A stretch of 64,000 bases of DNA from Brevibacillus migulae. GTDB taxonomy: Bacteria; Bacillota; Bacilli; Brevibacillales; Brevibacillaceae. The notes beneath the pieces were generated by a model. It ran no database searches. It was not told where the DNA came from and saw only the letters and a program-made list of their open reading frames with translations. Of this stretch, positions 31,112 through 39,755 are shown piece by piece (the stretch's first letter is position 1; every line of letters begins with the position of its first letter). Position numbers and translations under genes: made by a program. The stretch spans positions 1 through 64,000 of the forward strand of contig NZ_SDKD01000015.1 of NCBI RefSeq assembly GCF_004521915.1. Reading direction: 5' to 3'.

Positions 31112-33841
31112 ATGGCAAAGAAAGATGCTTACAATGTCAAGTCCTCTTTGCAGGTAGGCAGCAAATCGTATGCTTACTATCGACTGCAAGGCTTGGAAGA
31201 ACAAGGCATTGGTGAAATCTCCAAGCTTCCTTTCTCGATTAAAGTTCTCTTGGAGGCAGCTGTTCGTCAATTTGACGGCCGCGCCATTACCAAAGAACAT
31301 GTGCAACAATTAGCTACTTGGAACAAAGGCCGTGACGAGAACCAAGAAGTTCCGCTCATGCCTGCACGCATCGTACTGCAAGACTTCACCGGCGTACCTG
31401 CCGTTGTTGACTTGGCTGCTATGCGTATCGCGATGAAAAACGCGGGCGGCGATCCAAAACGAATCAACCCGCTCGTTCCAGTGGATCTCGTCATTGACCA
31501 CTCCGTCATGGTTGACGATTTCGGAAACGACAAAGCTCTCGAAAACAACATGAAGCTTGAGTTTGAGCGCAACCAAGAGCGTTACCGCTTCCTGCGTTGG
31601 GCACAAACCGCTTTCGATAACTTCCGTGCAGTACCGCCAGCGACTGGTATCGTTCACCAAGTGAACCTGGAATACCTCGCAACAGTGGTAGCAAGCCGTG
31701 AAGTAGATGGCGAATTGACTGCATTCCCTGACTCTCTCGTAGGTACTGACTCCCACACCACCATGATCAACGGTCTTGGCGTACTTGGTTGGGGCGTTGG
31801 CGGTATCGAGGCAGAAGCTGGTATGCTCGGTCAACCTCTGTACTTCGTAACTCCTGAGGTAGTCGGTTTCAAACTGACTGGTACACTGTCCGAAGGCGCT
31901 ACTGCGACAGACCTCGCGCTGACTGTCACGCAAATGCTGCGTAAAAAAGGCGTTGTAGGGAAATTTGTAGAGTTCTATGGCTCCGGCCTCTCCAACATCT
32001 CGCTGGCTGACCGTGCGACCGTTGCCAACATGGCTCCTGAATACGGCGCGACAATGGGCTTCTTCCCAGTGGATGCGGAAACGCTCAACTACATGCGTCA
32101 AACCGGCCGTGATGAAGAGCTGGTTAGCCTGGTTGAAACCTATACCAAAGCACAAGGTCTGTTCCGTACAGACGATACTCCAGACCCGGTATTCTCCGAA
32201 ACACTGGAACTGGATCTCTCTACCGTAGTGCCTAGCTTGGCTGGTCCTAAGCGTCCACAAGACCGCGTAGAGCTGACCAACATGAAGGACTCCTTCAATG
32301 AAAGCCTGCGTGCGCCAATCGAAAAAGGCGGCTTCGGTCTGTCCGAAGAGAAAATCGCAGCAAAAGCTAGCGTAACTTATCCAAACGGTGAAACAGCTGA
32401 ACTGAAAACCGGTTCCGTGGTAATCGCAGCGATCACCTCTTGCACGAACACATCCAACCCAAGCGTAATGCTCGGCGCTGGTCTCGTAGCGAAAAAAGCG
32501 GTGGAAAAAGGTCTGAAAAAGCCTCCATTCGTGAAGAGCTCTCTGGCTCCAGGATCTCGTGTCGTTACCCAATACCTGATCGATGCTGGCCTGCTTGATT
32601 CCCTCAATGCTATCGGCTTCAACGTAGTCGGCTATGGTTGCACGACCTGTATCGGTAACTCCGGTCCATTGCCTGAAGAAACAAGCAAAGCGATCGCGGA
32701 CAACGATCTGACCGTGGCTGCGGTACTTTCCGGTAACCGTAACTTCGAAGGTCGTATCCATGCGCAAGTAAAAGCAAACTACCTGGCTTCTCCGCCGCTC
32801 GTAATCGCGTATGCATTGGCAGGAACCGTGAACATCGACCTGACCAAAGATCCGATCGGAACTGGCAGCGACGGTCAACCTGTTTACCTGAAAGACATTT
32901 GGCCAACTCCACAAGAAATCATGGAAGCAACCAAAAAAGCAATGAACCCGGCTCTGTTCCGCGCGGAGTACGAGCACGTGTTCACTGCAAACAAAGCTTG
33001 GAACGAGATCGACGCTCCTACAGGCGATCTGTACGACTGGGATCTCAACTCCACTTATATCCAAGAGCCGCCATTCTTCAAAAACATCACAGGCGATGTG
33101 GGTCATATCGAAGAAATCAAAGGCGCTCGCACACTCGCGCTCATGGGTGATTCCGTCACAACTGACCACATCTCCCCAGCGGGTAACATCTCGCCAACCA
33201 GCCCTGCAGGTATCTATCTGCAAGAGCATGGCGTAGAACGCAAAGACTTCAACTCCTACGGTGCTCGCCGTGGTAGCCATGACGTGATGATGCGCGGTAC
33301 CTTCGCGAACATCCGCATCCGCAACCAAGTGGCTCCTGGCACTGAAGGCGGCGTAACCAAATACCTGCCAACTGGCGAAGTGATGTCCATCTATGATGCT
33401 TCCATGAAGTATCAAGCAGACGGCACCAACCTCGTGGTCATCGCGGGTAAAGAGTACGGTACAGGAAGCTCCCGTGACTGGGCGGCAAAAGGTACCTTCC
33501 TCCTCGGCGTAAAAGCCGTTATCGCAGAAAGCTTCGAGCGTATCCACCGTTCCAACCTGGTTGGTATGGGCGTACTGCCGCTGCAATTTGCTGACGGTAA
33601 AGGCTGGAGAGAGCTGGGCATCGACGGTACGGAAACCTTCGATATCCTGGGCTTGAGCGATCAAGTACAACCAGGTCAACGCGTGAAGGTGAAAGCGACT
33701 CGCACCGATGGCAGCACATTTGAATTCGACACCATCTTACGTCTGGACAGCTTGGTGGATGTAGACTACTACCGTAACAGCGGTATTCTGCAAACCGTTC
33801 TGCGCCAGCTGCTTGATGAAGGTCAACCAGTAAACGCATAA
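31112..33841 (+). CDS. acnA: Aconitate hydratase A
   Basis: A 909-residue iron-sulfur enzyme of the TCA cycle that isomerises citrate to isocitrate. It has the monomeric AcnA/IRP arrangement. The 4Fe-4S ligands are the Cys in SCTNTSNPS and the two in GCTTCIGNSGP; other signatures are DSHTTMINGLGVLGWGVGG near residue 210 and GKEYGTGSSRDWAAKG in the C-terminal swivel domain. In Bacillus the apo-form also binds RNA. AAGGAGGTCAATCGA precedes the ATG. It is monocistronic with a strong terminator. Codon use shows a marked preference for C-ending and T-ending optimal codons, as expected for a highly expressed gene. Confidence 0.97.
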   Translation: MAKKDAYNVKSSLQVGSKSYAYYRLQGLEEQGIGEISKLPFSIKVLLEAAVRQFDGRAITKEHVQQLATWNKGRDENQEVPLMPARIVLQDFTGVPAVVDLAAMRIAMKNAGGDPKRINPLVPVDLVIDHSVMVDDFGNDKALENNMKLEFERNQERYRFLRWAQTAFDNFRAVPPATGIVHQVNLEYLATVVASREVDGELTAFPDSLVGTDSHTTMINGLGVLGWGVGGIEAEAGMLGQPLYFVTPEVVGFKLTGTLSEGATATDLALTVTQMLRKKGVVGKFVEFYGSGLSNISLADRATVANMAPEYGATMGFFPVDAETLNYMRQTGRDEELVSLVETYTKAQGLFRTDDTPDPVFSETLELDLSTVVPSLAGPKRPQDRVELTNMKDSFNESLRAPIEKGGFGLSEEKIAAKASVTYPNGETAELKTGSVVIAAITSCTNTSNPSVMLGAGLVAKKAVEKGLKKPPFVKSSLAPGSRVVTQYLIDAGLLDSLNAIGFNVVGYGCTTCIGNSGPLPEETSKAIADNDLTVAAVLSGNRNFEGRIHAQVKANYLASPPLVIAYALAGTVNIDLTKDPIGTGSDGQPVYLKDIWPTPQEIMEATKKAMNPALFRAEYEHVFTANKAWNEIDAPTGDLYDWDLNSTYIQEPPFFKNITGDVGHIEEIKGARTLALMGDSVTTDHISPAGNISPTSPAGIYLQEHGVERKDFNSYGARRGSHDVMMRGTFANIRIRNQVAPGTEGGVTKYLPTGEVMSIYDASMKYQADGTNLVVIAGKEYGTGSSRDWAAKGTFLLGVKAVIAESFERIHRSNLVGMGVLPLQFADGKGWRELGIDGTETFDILGLSDQVQPGQRVKVKATRTDGSTFEFDTILRLDSLVDVDYYRNSGILQTVLRQLLDEGQPVNA

Positions 33842-33854
33842 ATAGATTTTAGTC

Positions 33855-33890
33855 AGAAAGACGTCCAATTGGGCGTCTTTCTTTTTATTT
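33855..33890 (+). terminator. Terminator of acnA
   Basis: Stem AGAAAGACGTCC/GGGCGTCTTTCT with a 4-nt loop, followed by TTTTTATTTT. Confidence 0.9.
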
Positions 33891-33901
33891 TGGTTGTTGT
33901 C

Positions 33902-34135
33902 GTGCAAACATGGTGGTGGGGGAAGGGAAGAGAGGGCGGAGCATCGTTCTTGCCACACCTGCATGGGAGTGGAAACTGTCCGGTTCCGCTTCCAAAAACG
34001 GTACGTCGCGCAAAAGTTTCGAGGAAGCATATTCATGCGTAGAGGTTGCGCGACAAGCGTGTACCGTTTTTGGAAGCTCCACCTCAGCAGGTGTGACAAA
34101 GACTCCGCCCGTCCCTCTCTTCCCTTCCTCACGTG
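33902..34135. repeat. Family A long-hairpin intergenic repeat, copy 2
   Basis: Outer arm GGAAGGGAAGAGAGGG (33921-33936) pairs perfectly with 34113-34128, and inner arm GCTTCCAAAAACGGTAC (33988-34004) with 34061-34077. Compared with copy 1, the outer arm differs at several positions on both sides, so that pairing is preserved. It lies directly behind the aconitase terminator. Confidence 0.85.
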
Positions 34136-34150
34136 GCTTTTTTGTAAAAC

Positions 34151-34190
34151 CAAAAAAACGGCCAATGACGAGATACCGTCACTGGCCTTT
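34151..34190 (-). terminator. Terminator on the minus strand behind the GNAT relic
   Basis: Stem CGGCCAATGACG/CGTCACTGGCC with one mismatch, followed on the minus strand by a run of T (GTTTTTTTGGTTTT). Confidence 0.75.
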
Positions 34191-34199
34191 GGTTCTTGC

Positions 34200-34499
34200 T
34201 TAGCACGGACTCCATCGATAATGGTAAAAGTCTTGCCCTTCCCCACTAATCTGGATTCCATTGTGCTCTACCGACTGTAGGATAAATCCATTTTTCTCCA
34301 ATACTTACTGTGAGCCGACATTTGCACTCGTGGTCTTCGCAAATAGCCGGGAAACGCCATAGTCACATACCGCTTTTTGTAGAAGAAGCTCCAGGCCCCG
34401 CGAGGCAACTCCTTTTCCGACACAGGATTCTCCCACCCGATAGCCAATCTCAGCTTCTCCTTTTTCGAGATTGAAGTCCACCAGATTTATCCGCTTCAC
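34200..34499 (-). pseudogene. GNAT acetyltransferase relic
   Basis: The minus strand encodes the acceptor-side half of a GNAT N-acetyltransferase: KGEAEIGYRVGESCVGKGVA, LELLLQKAVCDYGVSRLFAKT and, after an in-frame TAA, VLEKNGFILQSVEHNGIQ to the stop. The TAA replaces the usual Arg in the SQRVLEKNGF motif. The N-terminal quarter is missing. It is a dead gene that still has its terminator. Confidence 0.75.
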
Positions 34500-34501
34500 T
34501 C

Positions 34502-34609
34502 TTACACTTTAAAACGTTGTTTCAAGAGTTGCAACTCTTCTGTCATCATTGCCAGTGCGGTTGAGGAAGCCGTGAATCCGTTGATCCGGCTTATCTCTTT
34601 GGCATGTAC
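34502..34609 (-). pseudogene. Relic of a methyl-accepting chemotaxis protein C-terminus
   Basis: The minus strand reads EISRINGFTASSTALAMMTE followed by ELQLLKQRFKV and a stop, the pattern of the last 30 residues of chemoreceptors (ASS..LA.MAEELQ.L..RFK). Upstream in-frame stops interrupt the rest. It lies beside a CheX-like gene, which supports the reading. Confidence 0.5.
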
Positions 34610-34917
34610 TCATCATTCGCGTTTGATGCGCTTCGTGCGCCCGGTATTATGGACCTGGGCTGTTATGTGAATCCGTTCTGGTTACGCTGCTGCCGACGAA
34701 TTTTTCCTTTCCATTTTCTCTTCCATCGGTTTGATCAGCAAGTATCAGGGGTATATATTCCTCAACCACCTCAAGTGGCCTCATATCCTTAAGGGTTCTT
34801 GTCCATGATTGCAACTGGTTTATCTGATCATTCCATGGTACAATCCCTTCGTTACGCATTCCCTCGCAACATACAGAGGAACTTTCTAACTATCAACTGA
34901 AAAAAGGATGAATTCCA
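34610..34917. other. Degraded or intergenic region before cheX
   Basis: About 300 bp. A 70-codon frame on the minus strand (34647-34859; MRNEGIVPWNDQINQLQSW...) has a possible ribosome site GCGAGGGA but no recognised family; it may be another relic. The promoter of the CheX-like gene must lie near the right end. Confidence 0.35.
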
Positions 34918-35376
34918 GTGGACGCACAACTAATAAACACCTATCTGAGGGGCTTGATCTCCGTTTTGGGCCCTTTAGGAATGGACATACAGCGCCATGA
35001 TTTGCAGCTAGAGAAATCCCCCTATACGGATGAAACCGCATTAATTGTCTCGCAATTATCCGGCGCGACTCAGGGCGACATTATCATTGGAATGCCTGAG
35101 GACACCGTAACCAAGCTGCTCGAATCGTTCAATGTGCCTGCAGAAATGATAGACGAGAGCATGAAGCAAAGCGTGCTTACTGAATTTGGCGATATGGTAA
35201 AAGGTCATGCCATTACGGGATATCAATCGTTGGGCCTGCCTGTCGATTTTACCCGAGTTGCTCTATTTGACAGCGTGTATCCCGAGCCGGCCACTGCTCC
35301 TGATCTGCAGAGTCTCTGTGTAACGGTACTCGCAAATGACCAATATCCGTTGCGCATTCATTTTGCCCTCCAATAA
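34918..35376 (+). CDS. CheX-like chemotaxis protein
   Basis: A 152-residue protein of the CheC/CheX/FliY phosphatase fold, resembling CheX. Family features are LINTYLRGLISVLGPLG at the N-terminus, GDIIIGMP in the middle and the helix SVLTEFGDMVKGHAITGY, which corresponds to the catalytic ExxN motif. Here the motif reads E-F-G-D, with Asp in place of Asn, so CheY-P phosphatase activity may be altered. The GTG start follows AAAGGATGAATTCCA. It stands alone, near a chemoreceptor relic. Confidence 0.7.
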   Translation: MDAQLINTYLRGLISVLGPLGMDIQRHDLQLEKSPYTDETALIVSQLSGATQGDIIIGMPEDTVTKLLESFNVPAEMIDESMKQSVLTEFGDMVKGHAITGYQSLGLPVDFTRVALFDSVYPEPATAPDLQSLCVTVLANDQYPLRIHFALQ

Positions 35377-35482
35377 AAAAAATCAATAGTGGCCCTCTCG
35401 ATGAAGCTGTCCTTCTTAGCGGAAGTTTATCATGCTGATCAGGCTGGTTCGTCGTGAAGTCTATCCTTTCTGATACAGTAAA

Positions 35483-35523
35483 AGCAAAAGGAAAGGATCC
35501 TGTCATCAGGACCTTTCCTCTTT
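35483..35523. terminator. Terminator of the iclR-type gene
   Basis: GGAAAGGATCCTG pairs with CAGGACCTTTCC (one bulged base), with A-rich and T-rich flanks. It lies beyond the stop of the minus-strand regulator. Confidence 0.7.
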
Positions 35524-35551
35524 ATCACTCTTTATCTCGTTCTCCCAACCA

Positions 35552-36295
35552 TTACTTCACCATTTTTCCCATTCGTTTGGCCGCCTCGATGATCGGAGCG
35601 GCAAACTTTTGCATCTGCTCTTCTGTCAAACGGTTAGACGGCCCCGATACCGCCAAAGCCGCCACCAGCTTGCCGCTGCGGTTGAAAATGGGTGCGGCGA
35701 TTGCAGCCGCGCCGATCTCGCGTTCCTCCACACTGGTCGCATAGCCGTGCTCCCGGATTTGCTCCAGCTGTTCGAGAAAGGAGTCTCGATCCACCGTCTC
35801 CGGCCACGATGAATCATGGAGCAGCTCCTGGAGAAAGCTATGATCGGCATACGCTACCAACACCTTGCTGGAAGCCCCTACGGCAAGCGGCATACGCGCC
35901 CCGATTGGCGCTACCCTGCGCACCGGCTGGTTGCTCTGAACAGCCTGGATGCGAATCCGCTCTTTTCCATCACGTACATACAAGCTGATGGTCTCTTCTA
36001 GCAGATCACGCAAGCGCTCCATCTCCGGCAGCAGCACGGTTGGCAGGTCATCGGAATGTCCGAGGTTGGCGGAAAGCTCCCAGAGCCGGAAGCCCAAGCG
36101 ATATTTGTCCGTATCGGCATCCCGCAGCACAAAGCCCCTGCTTTCCAGCGTGGCGAGCAAGCGATGAACCGTGCTTTTATGCAGGGAAATGCGGCTGGCA
36201 ATCTCCGTTAGTCCCAATTCTTTTTCGTCCGTAAAGCATAACAGGATATCCAACGCACGTTCGACAGCACGAACGGTTGATTTTTGTTCGTCCAA
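35552..36295 (-). CDS. IclR-family transcriptional regulator
   Basis: A 247-residue regulator with an N-terminal winged helix (RALDILLCFTDEKELGLTEI, then LHKSTVHRLLATLESRGFV) and a C-terminal IclR effector domain (MPLAVGASSKVLVAY; GYATSVEEREIGAAAIAAPI; SGPSNRLTEEQMQKFAAPII). Such proteins bind small carboxylic effectors and regulate catabolic operons. The TTG start has AGGTG seven bases upstream. No catabolic gene is adjacent, so the target is unknown. Confidence 0.9.
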   Translation of the reverse strand: MDEQKSTVRAVERALDILLCFTDEKELGLTEIASRISLHKSTVHRLLATLESRGFVLRDADTDKYRLGFRLWELSANLGHSDDLPTVLLPEMERLRDLLEETISLYVRDGKERIRIQAVQSNQPVRRVAPIGARMPLAVGASSKVLVAYADHSFLQELLHDSSWPETVDRDSFLEQLEQIREHGYATSVEEREIGAAAIAAPIFNRSGKLVAALAVSGPSNRLTEEQMQKFAAPIIEAAKRMGKMVK

Positions 36296-36444
36296 ATCCC
36301 GACACCTACTTTTCAGGTTTCATTAGGTGAAATTGTGTTCTGCTATACAGTATAACTCATTGTCAGGATGAGGAAAAGTGCTTTTCCCGATGGGAAGAGG
36401 AAAAGAAGCAGCCAGCTCCCCCAAGGGAAGCGGCTGCTTCTGTG

Positions 36445-36840
36445 TTAGGACGTAATGATGAGATGGGGATTGTACCTTTTGACATACTGGTAGATCTGCT
36501 CCCCTCGCAGACTGAGCTCGCTCACCTTGATGCGGGATGCGGACAAATATGCTTCCAAGACCTGTATCCCCGCATCCATACGCCGTATCGCGGCTTCAGG
36601 TAACGTCAGCATGTGTGGAACAAGCAACTGTAAATACCATACTCCTAGGTGTTCTTCCGAGACGTCGATCTCCAACTGGACATCGTGATGTTCGAAGGCA
36701 TACAGCTGATCAAAAAGCTCCGTGCGTTGGTCCACCGCCAATGACTCGATTGGTAAGCGAAACACGCGCAGATAATACTCTTCATCAAACAATACCACTT
36801 GCTCGTTGATTACCTGGTACTTTCGTTGCTGATGCTCCAT
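36445..36840 (-). CDS. Hypothetical protein co-transcribed with sftA
   Basis: A 131-residue soluble protein without recognised domain. It is predicted mixed alpha/beta, with an acidic middle (LYAFEHHDVQLEIDVSEEH) and a basic end. AAAAGGAGGAGGCA precedes the ATG, and the gap to the sftA stop is 14 bp, so the two genes form an operon and share a promoter upstream of sftA. A role with the DNA translocase is only suggested by position. Confidence 0.7.
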   Translation of the reverse strand: MEHQQRKYQVINEQVVLFDEEYYLRVFRLPIESLAVDQRTELFDQLYAFEHHDVQLEIDVSEEHLGVWYLQLLVPHMLTLPEAAIRRMDAGIQVLEAYLSASRIKVSELSLRGEQIYQYVKRYNPHLIITS

Positions 36841-36854
36841 TGCCTCCTCCTTTT

Positions 36855-39572
36855 TTAGACCAATGTACTTCCATCCATTAGTGCCTGTGCATCTTCCCGG
36901 GTGATCAGTACGGTCCGCGCTTTTCCTCCGCTTTGTCCAGACACATGTCCTTCTGCCTCCATCATATCGATGAGACGGGCGGCCCGGTTATATCCGATAC
37001 GGAAACGGCGCTGCAGGGCTGAAGCCGATGCCTGGCCCTGCTCAGCCACATGGATGAGTGCTTCAAGATACAGCGGGTCATCTCCCATGTCAAAGGATTG
37101 AACCGATTGTTCCAAGTCCTCTTTGCTAAACAAATATTCCGGCTTGCGCTGCTTTTTAATCCGATTCGTGACGCGCTCAATCTCATCGTCAGAGACATAG
37201 TTCCCTTGCAAGCGCAGCGGTGTCGCGCCGCTTTCCAAAAAGAGCATGTCGCCGCGGCCCAGCAGTCGCTCCGCCCCGGACTGGTCGAGAATCGTCCGCG
37301 AGTCGATCTGTGAAAATACTGCAAAAGCAAGGCGAGTCGGCACGTTCGCCTTAATGTTGCCCGTGATGACATCCACAGAAGGACGCTGGGTGGCCAACAG
37401 CAAATGGATTCCACAGGCACGCGCTTTTTGGGCAATCCGGATAATGCATTCTTCCACATCCTGCGGGGAAACCATCATCAGGTCAGCCAGCTCGTCAATG
37501 ATGATCACAATATAGGGAAGCGGATCGTTCGTTGTCTGATTGTAGCGTTCTATATCCCGTGCTCCCGCATCCACAAACAGCGTATAGCGTCGCTCCATCT
37601 CCTCTACCGCCCATTTCAAAGCGGCTGTCGCCTGTTTGGCATCCGTCACTACCGGTGTGACCAGATGCGGCAGATGATTGTAAGGAGCGAGCTCCACCAT
37701 CTTCGGATCTATCAGCAGCAGGCGTACCTGCTCCGGCGTTGCCTTGTAGAGAAGGCTGACGATAATCGAGTTGATGCAGACGCTTTTTCCGGAGCCTGTC
37801 GACCCTGCGATCAATCCATGCGGCATTTTTTTGATATCAGTGACAATCGGTTCGCCGCCAATGTCCATCCCCAGTGCGATGGCAAGCGGCGATGGATGAT
37901 TGCGGAATTTTTCCGATTCGATGATGCGGCGAATGAAAATCGGTTCGCTTTTCAGGTTCGGCACTTCAATCCCTACCGCGTTGCGCCCCGGGATTGGCGC
38001 TTCAATCCGGATATCCTTGGCAGCCAGATTCAGTTTGATATCATCTATCAAACCGGTGATCTTGTTCACCTTCACCCCTGGGGCAGGCTGCAGCTCAAAG
38101 CGTGTGACCGACGGCCCCTTGACGATCCCGATGACCTGTGCGCTGACATTGAAGTTGCTCAACGTATCCTCCAGCAGCATCCGTTGGATCTCCGTATGTT
38201 CATCGTCAACCCGCGTTGCTTGCGGAGAAGGGTCTAATAAGGAGACGTCCGGAAAGAGATAGCCAGAGTTATCGTTCTCCACCGGCGCCAAGCTTTCATG
38301 GGCAATCGGTGCGGCAGCCGTTTCCGGGATATCAACATGTGAAGCCGCAGCTGGAGTGGCCCCACTTACCGCTTCTTCCACACGCGTCGGCACTGCCCAC
38401 GCAGCAGCAGGCGCTTCTTCCGCTTTCGTCGGCTCTACCCACGCAGCAGCAGGCGCTTCTTCCACTTTCGTCGGCTCTACCCACGCAGCAGCAGATGTTT
38501 CTTCCATCTGTGTCCCGTTTTCCAGTGCTTCCGCCTGTGCTTCCTCAGTCCGATGCCCCTCATTTACTGGAAGCTCTTCTTCCGACAGTGCTGGAGAAGG
38601 TGTTGGCTCCTCGCGCACCTGAACAGGCACGATTTCCTCTTCTTCTTCCCGAAAGGCAATCTCACTCTCTTTCGGTAAGACTGAAAGCTCTTGCTCTAAT
38701 CCGGAGGTTCCTTCGCTATCCTTACTAACTTCAAGCTCTTCAAGTTCTTCACTCTCTTGTCGCTCCATCACCGGCATAGAAGGCATTGGCCAGTCTTTTG
38801 CAGGGAACGTCATCACGGATGGAGCTTCACTGTCCGCCGCTGATGCGGCTGCCGTTTCGGCTACAGCAGCAGTTAACTCTGTTTGCATAGCTTCAGCTGC
38901 CTGCGGTCCAGCCAGTTTCGCTGCAGCAGGAATCACCTGTGGAGCCGCATTTTCGCTGCCCGTCTCCATTGCGCCTGACAGCTGTTGGGACCGTTCTTCC
39001 GCATTGCGCTCGCCAGCCCGATCCATGGCCAGCAAAAGCTTCGTCCAGTTCGGCTCCGGCAGCTGTTTAGACAGATCCGGAATATTCTCCCGCTCCGAGA
39101 GCTGCTGGTTCATCCCAGCCGGTTTTTCATGGTCCGCGCGTTCACTTTCGTTTCTTTGCTCCCGTTCCGGCTTCAACCGGCCATAGATCGGCGATACGAC
39201 CTCAGTTGGCGTATACTGCCTTTTTTCTGGTGTATATGTATGTGAACTTTTCTTTGGTTGTTCCGGCTTTGGCTGGAAGTGCTCTGCCCTGGGTGCGCTT
39301 GGATAATCCCGCTGTGCCGGCTCCGGACGCTGCCGCTTCTCTTTTGGCTGGTCCGGAATAACAGGAAAGCGGAAGTGCCGTTCTTTTTCACGGCTGCGTC
39401 TCGGTGTATTCGAACCCTCTCGTTCCCGCGGATAAATATTTTTCGTTTTTGCCTGCAGCTGACTGGAAGGATAGACAGACCGGCTTTCCCTAGCCTTTGT
39501 CTCAGGCTTGTCGAGTCCTTCTTCTTCCTCATCTCGAAAAAATTGCATCAGCTTCAGTAACCACGACCACAT
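36855..39572 (-). CDS. sftA: SftA-type soluble FtsK/SpoIIIE DNA translocase
   Basis: A 905-residue ATP-driven DNA pump. There are no membrane helices, as in Bacillus SftA (YtpT), which clears chromosomes from the closing septum, and unlike SpoIIIE. Residues 1-430 are a low-complexity acidic linker rich in Glu, Pro and Ala, with three tandem 14-residue units (EEAPAAAWVEPTKA type, DNA period 42 bp, around 38383-38508). The motor follows: Walker A GSTGSGKS, Walker B IVIIIDELADLMM, ATQRPSVDVITGNIKANVP, and the C-terminal gamma winged helix (LIHVAEQGQASASALQRRFR) for KOPS-like sequences. The start ATG follows AGAGAGGACG. Confidence 0.93.
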   Translation of the reverse strand: MWSWLLKLMQFFRDEEEEGLDKPETKARESRSVYPSSQLQAKTKNIYPREREGSNTPRRSREKERHFRFPVIPDQPKEKRQRPEPAQRDYPSAPRAEHFQPKPEQPKKSSHTYTPEKRQYTPTEVVSPIYGRLKPEREQRNESERADHEKPAGMNQQLSERENIPDLSKQLPEPNWTKLLLAMDRAGERNAEERSQQLSGAMETGSENAAPQVIPAAAKLAGPQAAEAMQTELTAAVAETAAASAADSEAPSVMTFPAKDWPMPSMPVMERQESEELEELEVSKDSEGTSGLEQELSVLPKESEIAFREEEEEIVPVQVREEPTPSPALSEEELPVNEGHRTEEAQAEALENGTQMEETSAAAWVEPTKVEEAPAAAWVEPTKAEEAPAAAWAVPTRVEEAVSGATPAAASHVDIPETAAAPIAHESLAPVENDNSGYLFPDVSLLDPSPQATRVDDEHTEIQRMLLEDTLSNFNVSAQVIGIVKGPSVTRFELQPAPGVKVNKITGLIDDIKLNLAAKDIRIEAPIPGRNAVGIEVPNLKSEPIFIRRIIESEKFRNHPSPLAIALGMDIGGEPIVTDIKKMPHGLIAGSTGSGKSVCINSIIVSLLYKATPEQVRLLLIDPKMVELAPYNHLPHLVTPVVTDAKQATAALKWAVEEMERRYTLFVDAGARDIERYNQTTNDPLPYIVIIIDELADLMMVSPQDVEECIIRIAQKARACGIHLLLATQRPSVDVITGNIKANVPTRLAFAVFSQIDSRTILDQSGAERLLGRGDMLFLESGATPLRLQGNYVSDDEIERVTNRIKKQRKPEYLFSKEDLEQSVQSFDMGDDPLYLEALIHVAEQGQASASALQRRFRIGYNRAARLIDMMEAEGHVSGQSGGKARTVLITREDAQALMDGSTLV

Positions 39573-39755
39573 GTTGCTTCGTCCTCTCTGCTTGACCTTC
39601 AGCGTTACTTCTTATCATCTTACCAGAAAATGCGGTTTTGCGGTATTTTTGCGTTTTTTTGTTATCCACTGAAACATTTTTCCAATTCAAACGTTATTAA
39701 TAGAGAGTGTTTTTGCCCATCTGGTTGATGAGGAGAAATTTGAGGAGGAAAAAGC

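Noticed and set aside
31310..33679. A 789-codon open frame on the strand opposite aconitase
   Set aside because: It is a shadow of the strongly biased acnA codons; it has no ribosome site and no recognisable domain. The same applies to long antisense frames over aroA (3300-4364), mtnE (26691-27512) and tkt (58284-59594).
38383..38508. Regular 42-bp repeats considered as CRISPR
   Set aside because: They are contiguous coding repeats in the sftA linker, with no spacers and no cas genes.
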